Positions 1-5,653 of a stretch of 5,972 nt of DNA are shown here, one piece after another; the stretch's first letter is position 1; each line of letters begins with the position of its first letter. A program made the translations under genes and the position numbers. Origin of the DNA: Clostridia bacterium (lineage in GTDB: Bacteria > Bacillota > Clostridia > DUPQ01); the NCBI GenBank assembly GCA_030592085.1, contig JAUUZV010000159.1, positions 1 to 5,972 of the forward strand. Direction: 5' to 3'. Under the pieces are notes generated by a model that saw nothing but the letters and a program-made list of their open reading frames with translations, was not told the origin of the DNA and did not search any database.

Positions 1-56
1 TTAATGTATTTATTTAAGTGTTAATGAGTATATAGTTAAGTGATGAGAGGGAATAA

Positions 57-851
57 ATGATTATTGAAAGACGATTAAATAAATATATTAGTGATACAGG
101 ATACTGTTCTAGGCGTGTAGCAGATCGATTAATTGAGCAAGGTCATGTTACTGTTAATGGGAAAAAAGCGATTATTGGTGCTAAAGTTACTGATAACGAT
201 TTAATATTAATAAAAAATAAAATATTAGGAACAAAAAAAGAACGTATATATATGGCGTTAAATAAACCAGAAGGAATTACTTGTACCACAGATTTACGAG
301 ATAAAGATAATATTATTGATTTTGTAAATTACCATGAACGAATTTTTCCTATTGGACGATTAGACAAGGAATCAAGTGGATTAATTTTTCTTACTAATGA
401 TGGTGATATTGTTAATCAAATACTTCGTGCAGGAAATAAACATGAAAAAGAATATATAGTTTCAGTTAATAAACCTATAACAGATGATTTTTTGAGGAAA
501 CTAGCTAGTGGTGTGAAAATTCTTAAAACTAAGACATTACCTTGCAAAGTAAATAAATTAAATAAATATAAATTTAGAATTATACTTACACAAGGTTTGA
601 ATAGACAGATTAGACGCATGTGTGAAACTCTAGGTTATGAGGTAGTAACATTAGAGAGAATCAGAATAATGAACATTGAATTAAAAGGTATGAATAAAGG
701 AAAGTGGAGATTTTTAGACAATAGTGAAATGAAGCAACTTAAAGGTATGTTGAAAAACTCCTCAAAGACACAAGAAGCCTCACTTACAAAAAAAGATTAT
801 TATGACCGTAAAAATTATAAAAATAAGAAGAAAAGAAATAGAAAAAATTAA
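57..851 (+). CDS. rluF: 23S rRNA pseudouridine synthase, RluF type
   Basis: This enzyme isomerises uridine to pseudouridine in 23S rRNA; E. coli RluF acts on U2604. Residues 5-52 form an S4 RNA-binding domain (RLNKYISDTGYCSRR near the start, then GHVTVNGKKA). The RsuA/RluB/E/F-type catalytic domain follows from about residue 64. Visible signatures are ALNKPEGITCTT (67-78), GRLDKESSGLIFLTNDGD (100-117) with the expected catalytic Asp103, and QGLNRQIRRMCE (179-190). ILRAGNKHEKEY and the RRMCE...LERIRIMN stretch favour RluF over RluB or RluE. The ATG is preceded by GAGAGGGA at 45-52, which fixes the start. The 264-residue length is normal for the family. The last 30 or so residues are Lys/Arg/Asn-rich and low in complexity, as in other RluF tails, and probably contact RNA. 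The gene appears independent of its downstream neighbour, which has its own likely promoter. The family call is very secure; the exact target uridine is inferred. Confidence 0.93.
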   Translation: MIIERRLNKYISDTGYCSRRVADRLIEQGHVTVNGKKAIIGAKVTDNDLILIKNKILGTKKERIYMALNKPEGITCTTDLRDKDNIIDFVNYHERIFPIGRLDKESSGLIFLTNDGDIVNQILRAGNKHEKEYIVSVNKPITDDFLRKLASGVKILKTKTLPCKVNKLNKYKFRIILTQGLNRQIRRMCETLGYEVVTLERIRIMNIELKGMNKGKWRFLDNSEMKQLKGMLKNSSKTQEASLTKKDYYDRKNYKNKKKRNRKN

Positions 852-865
852 TAAGTAGATATTTA

Positions 866-893
866 TTGACCAGATAAAATATGATATTATTAA
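866..893 (+). promoter_or_regulatory. Putative sigma-A promoter for the GH20-like gene
   Basis: A -35-like TTGACC (866-871, five of six consensus bases) lies 16 bp upstream of a -10-like TATTAA (888-893, four of six). The expected transcription start is near 900, just before the AAGGGGGA ribosome-binding site at 902-909, so the leader would be very short. An 11-bp palindrome, AATATGATATT (878-888), lies between the two hexamers and could bind a regulator, although AT-rich palindromes of this size occur by chance. This is a consensus match only. Confidence 0.5.
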
Positions 894-914
894 CTTACTA
901 CAAGGGGGATTTGT

Positions 915-3179
915 ATGAATAATCAAGATGTTATTAATCGATTAATACCACTACCAAAGAATTGTAAAGTTTTAGAAGGTGTAACATACGATAAAAAGCG
1001 TATTAATATTGTTTGCAAAGCAGATAAAAGTGCAAAAATTAAGACAGCGTTATCTCTATTAGATTTATATACTTCACACAGCCATTTTGAAGCAGATTTT
1101 ACCATATCATTATCAATTGTTAAAAAAAGCAAAACAATTAAACAATTAAAAAAAGCAAAATTTTTAAATCAAAGTTATATTATTGAGCCACAAATGGCAG
1201 GTAAAATATATTCTGGACTTAAAATAAAAGCATACAGTGATTTAGGAGTGCTCTATGGAGTTAGAACACTTATACAAGCCTTAGTAGTAAATGGCGATGA
1301 AGTTACTATACCTAAGATAAAAGTAGCAGATTGGCCTGATATGGAGTTTAGAGGACAGTGGGGTGGTACTTCCAATTGTGATATCCCATACTTAAGCCAG
1401 TATAAATTTAATGCCATTGATGGAAAAGTGTTAGTTAATGCTGATGAATCAGGTAATGCCACAGTAGTTCATAGTGATAGATTATATCAAGAAGCTGATG
1501 AATATGGAGTTGATATTGCAGCTACTATTCCACATTTAGAGTTAATTGCTAGAAAAGGATTTATAGGTAGTAATAATGAATTATTGGCTACTCCATCTGA
1601 AGAGAGAAAAAATCGTAGTGATTATTTCCCTTTCTTATGTATGAGTTCTCAAGCCACTAAAGATATGATTGTTGACTGGTTTAGACAAACAGCTAAACAT
1701 CCAATGGTAAATAAAATATTAATATGGTTATCTGAAGAAGAGTCAAAATGTTATTGTGATAAATGTGTTGATCATGAACCATACTCACTTGAAGTACAAT
1801 GTTTACTTGATGCATATGATGAAATTAAAAAAGAATACAAAGGTTTAGAACTTGGAATAATGTTGTCTCAAGGTAGTTTTAAAGTAACAAAGCAAATTGC
1901 TGATATGTTACCAAAAGAAGTATCGCTTACTTTTTATGATGGAGGGCGAACATATGATTCAGGAAGATATGAAATGGTTTTACCTTCACTTGCTAATTAT
2001 GTTAAAAAAGGAGGATTATTAGGGATTTATCCTCAAATAACTCACTCATGGCGAACTGTATTTCCAATGATGTCTCCATATTTTATTAAATATAGATGTG
2101 ATGAATTTGTTAATAAGAATTTACATCGTATAATTGGCTATTCTGTACCAGATAATAGATACCATGAATATAATCTATTAGCATTTTTAGAATGGTTATG
2201 GAATAACAAAGGTAGAAGTGAAAAAGAATTTACAATGGCATATGCGACTGTTAATAATCTTGATGGTGATTTGTTATATAAATATATTTTATCATTAAAA
2301 AATGCTTCTTGGGATTTAGCTCATTCAAAACTATTTGTTAGATTAATGTATAATTATCCACTTGTTTTGAGAAGCTCATTAGAATTTAATGACCATAGAT
2401 TTGAAATGGCAGAAACATTACCAATAAAAAATATTAAAAAAGATATAATTCAAGCAAGAAAAGCAATTGAAATTGCAAAAGAAATGGTAAATGATCAATT
2501 AGAGTCACAAGCTAAATGTATTCTTGGTGGATTACTTGCTTACGAGGGAGTAATGGGATTTATAAGTGAGCTTGAGAAAAAATCAATTAATAGTGATAAA
2601 TTAATTGAATACTATAAAGCTACAAAAAAAGCTTCAAATATGGTGTATAAAAACATATTAGCATGGAGTAAAGATATTTTATTAGAAAGAGAAAAACATC
2701 ACGTTAGAGTAACAGATACATCGTCAGTATTATTTAGAGCACTAGATGGTATGAAACGATATCTTGATGATACTCAAGTTAAATGTAGTAAAAAACAACG
2801 TATTATACATGTGGGTGAGTGGGATGAAGGATCATTTTCAAGTAACCATGATGCATTACTCTCTTTTGATATAACAGATACTATTACAAGTAATAAAAGT
2901 GGAACATATCATGTTTGTTTTGATTATATAAATGGGCAATCAGGCACAGAAATATATCGTGTTTTTCTTAGAGAAGTACAACAAGCCGGCGGTGAGAAAA
3001 CAATTTCACAACTAACTGGTAATATTAAACGACTTGCAATATGGGCTCCATGGGCTGAGTATCCCTTTAAGGTTAAAAAAGTTAACAAGGATTGCCAATA
3101 TAAATTACTAATTGATGTAACTGGTATGGAAAAAGGTGAGAAAACTTGTCGTGGAATGGTTGGGTTACGAAAGATATAA
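915..3179 (+). CDS. Cytoplasmic GH20-domain-2 / DUF4838-like putative glycoside hydrolase
   Basis: This is a 754-residue protein of three parts. Residues 9-140 resemble the zincin-like domain 2 of beta-N-acetylhexosaminidases (Glyco_hydro_20b): RLIPLPKN, then AYSDLGVLYGVRTLIQAL (106-123), then IPKIKVADWPDMEFRG (132-147), the usual lead-in to the catalytic barrel. Residues 148-430 look barrel-like and recall DUF4838 proteins, with LCMSSQATKDM and the acidic/cysteine motif SEEESKCYCDKC (273-284). The canonical GH20 Asp-Glu pair in a GGDE setting is not seen. Residues 440-620 look helical. Residues 625-754 look like a beta-sandwich, possibly carbohydrate-binding. The start has a strong AAGGGGGA Shine-Dalgarno (902-909). 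There is no signal peptide or membrane segment, so the protein is probably cytoplasmic and would act on imported oligosaccharide or on an internal glycoconjugate. Carbohydrate hydrolysis is inferred from the fold; the substrate and catalytic residues are unknown. Confidence 0.75.
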   Translation: MNNQDVINRLIPLPKNCKVLEGVTYDKKRINIVCKADKSAKIKTALSLLDLYTSHSHFEADFTISLSIVKKSKTIKQLKKAKFLNQSYIIEPQMAGKIYSGLKIKAYSDLGVLYGVRTLIQALVVNGDEVTIPKIKVADWPDMEFRGQWGGTSNCDIPYLSQYKFNAIDGKVLVNADESGNATVVHSDRLYQEADEYGVDIAATIPHLELIARKGFIGSNNELLATPSEERKNRSDYFPFLCMSSQATKDMIVDWFRQTAKHPMVNKILIWLSEEESKCYCDKCVDHEPYSLEVQCLLDAYDEIKKEYKGLELGIMLSQGSFKVTKQIADMLPKEVSLTFYDGGRTYDSGRYEMVLPSLANYVKKGGLLGIYPQITHSWRTVFPMMSPYFIKYRCDEFVNKNLHRIIGYSVPDNRYHEYNLLAFLEWLWNNKGRSEKEFTMAYATVNNLDGDLLYKYILSLKNASWDLAHSKLFVRLMYNYPLVLRSSLEFNDHRFEMAETLPIKNIKKDIIQARKAIEIAKEMVNDQLESQAKCILGGLLAYEGVMGFISELEKKSINSDKLIEYYKATKKASNMVYKNILAWSKDILLEREKHHVRVTDTSSVLFRALDGMKRYLDDTQVKCSKKQRIIHVGEWDEGSFSSNHDALLSFDITDTITSNKSGTYHVCFDYINGQSGTEIYRVFLREVQQAGGEKTISQLTGNIKRLAIWAPWAEYPFKVKKVNKDCQYKLLIDVTGMEKGEKTCRGMVGLRKI
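1120..1160 (+). repeat. 15-bp direct repeat inside the GH20-like gene
   Basis: TTAAAAAAAGCAAAA occurs exactly at 1120-1134 and again at 1146-1160, separated by 11 bp that themselves contain a tandem ACAATTAA-like unit. The 26-bp offset is not a multiple of three, so the copies are read in different frames (KKSK and KKAK). The segment encodes a lysine-rich stretch within the N-terminal domain, probably a surface loop. It is most simply an A-tract composition effect, but the two A7 runs are plausible slippage sites. Confidence 0.6.
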
Positions 3180-3239
3180 TTTATAAAAAATAATTACATT
3201 GCTATTCATCAGGGTATATAAAATAAAAAGGAGAAACTG

Positions 3240-4274
3240 ATGAAAATTGCTTTTTATGATACAAAACCATATGATAAAAAATCTTTTGAAGAACAAAACA
3301 AATTATACAATTATAATTTTAAATATTTTGAATATAAATTAAATGAAGAAACAGCTCATTTGGCTAAAGGTTATGAAGTTGTTTGTGCTTTTGTTAATGA
3401 TACAATTACAAAAGAGGTTATAGACATCTTATATGATAATGGTGTTAAACTTCTAGCGTTACGATGTGCTGGATATAATAATGTAGATTTTAAAGCAGCG
3501 TTTTTGAAAATCCATGTTGTGAGAGTACCTAGTTATTCACCATATGCTGTAGCTGAACATGCCATGGCTTTATTATTAACTCTTAATAGAAAAATTCATA
3601 AAGCATATAATAGAACCCGTGAATCAAATTTTTCAATTAATGGGTTACTAGGTGTTACTTTACATGGGAAAACCATTGGTGTCATTGGGACTGGTAGGAT
3701 TGGTAGAATTTTTGTAAATATATGTAAAGGTATTGGTATGAAAGTTATTGCATATGATCCGTATCCTGCTAAAGATAGTAAAATTGATTATGTATCTTTA
3801 CAAGAATTATATAATCAATCAGATATAATATCTCTTCATTGTCCATTGACAAAGGAAACAAAACATATTATTTCTAAAAGCAGTATTGATCAAATGAAAA
3901 AAAATGTTATTTTAATAAACACTTCAAGAGGTGCTCTTATAAACACAGAAGACTTAATTGAAGGTTTGAAAAGTAGAAAAATTGCTCAAGCAGCTTTAGA
4001 TGTTTATGAAGAAGAAGGGGAATACTTCTTTGAAGATTTATCAGATGATATTATTCATGATGATAACTTAGCAAGATTACAGTCAATGCCAAATGTATTA
4101 ATTACTTCCCATCAAGCTTTTTTCACTAAAGAAGCATTAGAAGCTATTGCAATAACCACTTTAGAAAATATTAAAGCATTTATTGAAGATATACCACTAG
4201 ATAATGAAATATGTTATGATTGCCAACGAAATAGAGAAAATTGTTCACGAACTATTAATAATCGTTGTTTTTAA
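3240..4274 (+). CDS. ldhA: Fermentative D-lactate dehydrogenase (D-2-hydroxyacid dehydrogenase)
   Basis: This cytosolic enzyme reduces pyruvate to D-lactate with NADH, regenerating NAD+ during fermentation. The protein follows E. coli LdhA along its length: MKIAFYDTKPYDKKSF at the N-terminus, ALRCAGYNNVDFKAA (73-87), VRVPSYSPYAVAEHA (94-108) and LNRKIHKAYNRTRESNFS (115-132). The Rossmann glycine motif is GTGRIG (150-155), and Asp173 in AYDPYP is the usual NAD-preferring acid. The catalytic triad is present as Arg230 (NTSRGAL), Glu259 (DVYEEE) and His291 (SHQAF). AAGGAG at 3228-3233 lies six bases before the ATG and sets the start. The gene lies 60 bp after the GH20-like gene with no clear terminator between, so co-transcription is possible. 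The odd feature is a C-terminal tail with Cys325, 328, 335 and 343, absent from E. coli LdhA. Activity on another 2-ketoacid cannot be excluded. Confidence 0.9.
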   Translation: MKIAFYDTKPYDKKSFEEQNKLYNYNFKYFEYKLNEETAHLAKGYEVVCAFVNDTITKEVIDILYDNGVKLLALRCAGYNNVDFKAAFLKIHVVRVPSYSPYAVAEHAMALLLTLNRKIHKAYNRTRESNFSINGLLGVTLHGKTIGVIGTGRIGRIFVNICKGIGMKVIAYDPYPAKDSKIDYVSLQELYNQSDIISLHCPLTKETKHIISKSSIDQMKKNVILINTSRGALINTEDLIEGLKSRKIAQAALDVYEEEGEYFFEDLSDDIIHDDNLARLQSMPNVLITSHQAFFTKEALEAIAITTLENIKAFIEDIPLDNEICYDCQRNRENCSRTINNRCF

Positions 4275-4278
4275 GCTA

Positions 4279-4307
4279 TTGTTTATTAGAAATATTTTCA
4301 ATATAAT
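4279..4307 (+). promoter_or_regulatory. Putative promoter directly abutting the acetyltransferase start
   Basis: A perfect -10 hexamer, TATAAT (4302-4307), lies 17 bp downstream of a weak -35, TTGTTT (4279-4284, three of six consensus bases). Transcription would begin about seven bases after the -10, at or next to the ATG at 4314, giving a leaderless or nearly leaderless message. AT-rich DNA produces TATAAT by chance, so the assignment rests on the spacing and on the absence of any Shine-Dalgarno for the gene. Confidence 0.5.
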
Positions 4308-4313
4308 ATATTT

Positions 4314-4880
4314 ATGAGTAAAATTAAAATTATATCGCTAGAAGAAGGACAAACAGATTACATTAAACAATGTGCTATTGTTATGCATGAAGCTTTTAAA
4401 GACAATTGGCCTGATTATTGTAAAACTATAAAAATAGCTAAAAATGAAGTTATAAAACTTATTAAGAAAAACGAAGTTGTATTTATAGCTTTAATTAAGC
4501 ATGAGGTAGTAGGGATTATAGGGGCAATAAAACAATATGATGGCCTTGTTTATGAATTACATCCTATTGCAGTTAAACCAAACTATCAAAAAAAAGGGAT
4601 AGGAAAACAATTAATTGATTATCTAGAACAAGTAGTTGCAAAGTTAGGTGGCCTAACATTATACTTAGGAAGCGATGATGTAAATGTAATGACATCATTA
4701 GCAAATAGTAATTTATATAATAATTTATGGGAGCAAATAAAAAATATAGAAAATTTTAAAGAGCACCCGTATGAATTTTATCAAAAATGTGGTTTTTCAA
4801 TTATAGGTGTCATGCCAGATGCTAATGGTGTGGGGAAACCTGATATATATTTAGGAAAGAAAGTGAAAGGAAACAAGTAA
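4314..4880 (+). CDS. GNAT acetyltransferase, AAC(6')-Ii-like aminoglycoside 6'-N-acetyltransferase
   Basis: This is a 188-residue GCN5-related N-acetyltransferase, which transfers acetyl from acetyl-CoA to an amine. It closely matches the AAC(6')-Ii group from Enterococcus faecium: IGAIKQYDGLVYELHPIAV (69-87), the acetyl-CoA loop YQKKGIGKQL (91-100), GGLTLYLGSDD (112-122), HPYEFYQKCGF (151-161) and GVMPDANGVGKPDI (165-178). In that group the enzyme acetylates the 6'-amine of aminoglycosides, but several chromosomal members may have other natural substrates. The N-terminus aligns with AAC(6')-Ii from the first residues, which supports the ATG at 4314. No other ATG, GTG or TTG lies between it and the in-frame TAG at 4287. 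No Shine-Dalgarno precedes it. The last base overlaps the ATG of the next gene, so the pair is probably translationally coupled. The family call is strong; drug resistance is inferred. Confidence 0.85.
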   Translation: MSKIKIISLEEGQTDYIKQCAIVMHEAFKDNWPDYCKTIKIAKNEVIKLIKKNEVVFIALIKHEVVGIIGAIKQYDGLVYELHPIAVKPNYQKKGIGKQLIDYLEQVVAKLGGLTLYLGSDDVNVMTSLANSNLYNNLWEQIKNIENFKEHPYEFYQKCGFSIIGVMPDANGVGKPDIYLGKKVKGNK

Positions 4881-5518
4881 TGGAAGGTGAAGTAAGAATA
4901 TACGGACAGATAACTAACAGTGAGGGCGAATTAATTCAAGGAGCAGAAGTAACAGTGAAAAGTAATAATTTTCAAGCTGTTGCCAAAGGGAAAAGCAATG
5001 ATTTAGGACAATATGAATTATTTATTCAAGTTGGCCAATATGTTGGATTGCATGTTAAAGCTCCTGAAAATGGAGAGAAATATTTACCTTATTGGCAATG
5101 GAATTTTTCTCCAATGGAAGATATGGAAATTAATGTAACTCTTGGTGAAGTTGAAGTATTTGCCATAAGTGCATTTATTCCTCAAGGAACATACCCTCAA
5201 TATATGATTTATTTTAGGCCAGTTTGTTTATCAAAAATGAGGTTATATAATGCTGGAACTAAAATTGGAAAAGGAGAAATATTACCTCTTTCACCTGATT
5301 TAACCATTGACGATATTAAAGTAACAATAAATGATCAAGAAGCAAAAATATTCACATTATCTAAAGTTAAAGAATATGGTGGAGAATTTTTATTAGATGG
5401 ATATTTTATAACTACACAACGACCACTAAAAATGAGTTTTGATGAGTATACAAAAATCACTATTAAAGTAACAGATAAAGTAAGCGGTGATACTGGTGAA
5501 GGATTGCTTTACTGGTAA
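4880..5518 (+). CDS. Carboxypeptidase-regulatory-like beta-sandwich protein of unknown function
   Basis: This is a 212-residue protein. Residues 5-60 have the pattern of a carboxypeptidase-regulatory-like (CarboxypepD_reg, prealbumin-like) domain: an initial strand VRIYGQITNSEGELIQGAEVTV, then a SNDLGQYELFIQVGQY turn. The remainder is beta-strand-rich with aromatic patches (YLPYWQWNF, 68-76; YPQYMIYFRPV, 105-115) and ends in a possible second beta-domain (about 140-200) with a DGYF...KITIKVTDKVSGDTGEG pattern. No signal peptide, lipobox, sortase motif or membrane helix is visible, which is unusual because this domain is commonly found on secreted or surface proteins. The start is supported by AAAGGAAA at 4866-4873, inside the preceding gene, and by the TAATG overlap. 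The overlap suggests production at a fixed ratio to the acetyltransferase and perhaps a shared role. I do not recognise a specific family beyond the N-terminal fold. Confidence 0.72.
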   Translation: MEGEVRIYGQITNSEGELIQGAEVTVKSNNFQAVAKGKSNDLGQYELFIQVGQYVGLHVKAPENGEKYLPYWQWNFSPMEDMEINVTLGEVEVFAISAFIPQGTYPQYMIYFRPVCLSKMRLYNAGTKIGKGEILPLSPDLTIDDIKVTINDQEAKIFTLSKVKEYGGEFLLDGYFITTQRPLKMSFDEYTKITIKVTDKVSGDTGEGLLYW

Positions 5519-5563
5519 AATCTTTTTATATTTATAAAATTAAATTATAGTTAAATGACAAAT

Positions 5564-5597
5564 TAAGTTCTATCAATTATTATATTGATAGGGCTTA
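5564..5597 (+). terminator. Stem-loop after the beta-sandwich gene, likely terminator
   Basis: Positions 5564-5577 pair with 5584-5597 to give a 14-bp stem around a six-base loop (TATTAT). The core is CTATCAAT/ATTGATAG, extended by AAG/CTT. Two of the pairs are U-G wobbles (5568 with 5593, 5569 with 5592), which form only in RNA from the + strand, so the hairpin is oriented for rightward transcription. It lies 46 bp after a stop codon. The weakness is the tail, ATTAAATTTAT, which is not an uninterrupted T-run, so termination may be leaky. An operator for the following antitoxin gene is the alternative reading. Confidence 0.55.
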
Positions 5598-5653
5598 TTA
5601 AATTTATAGGGAATTAGTGTAATACAAAGCAATAAGTAGATATGTGGTGTGAG

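Noticed and set aside
1..56. Possible promoter (TATAGT at 31-36) and a TTAAGTG direct repeat (14-20 and 36-42) before rluF
   Set aside because: No acceptable -35 lies at the right distance from TATAGT, and a 7-bp repeat in DNA this AT-rich is expected by chance. The true promoter may lie before the window.
416..619. Minus-strand open frame of 67 codons inside the rluF gene
   Set aside because: It is fully antisense to a well-conserved gene, has no ribosome-binding site that I can see, and its translation has no recognisable domain.
850..862. 13-bp sequence AATAAGTAGATAT shared by the leader of the GH20-like gene and the leader of the antitoxin gene (5631-5643)
   Set aside because: A 13-bp AT-rich match within about 6 kb is close to chance expectation, and its position relative to the two start codons differs.
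923..1462. Two minus-strand open frames of 69 codons (923-1132 and 1253-1462) inside the GH20-like gene
   Set aside because: Both are antisense to conserved coding sequence and have no recognisable domain; they are explained by the AT-rich sense-strand codons.
3180..3239. Possible promoter or terminator between the GH20-like gene and the dehydrogenase gene
   Set aside because: TATAAA at 3217-3222 has no matching -35 at a usable distance, and no stem-loop with a T-run is present; only the Shine-Dalgarno is supported.
4275..4313. Read-through fusion of the dehydrogenase and the acetyltransferase, which share a reading frame
   Set aside because: Two in-frame stops, TAA at 4272 and TAG at 4287, separate them, and both proteins have family-typical boundaries.
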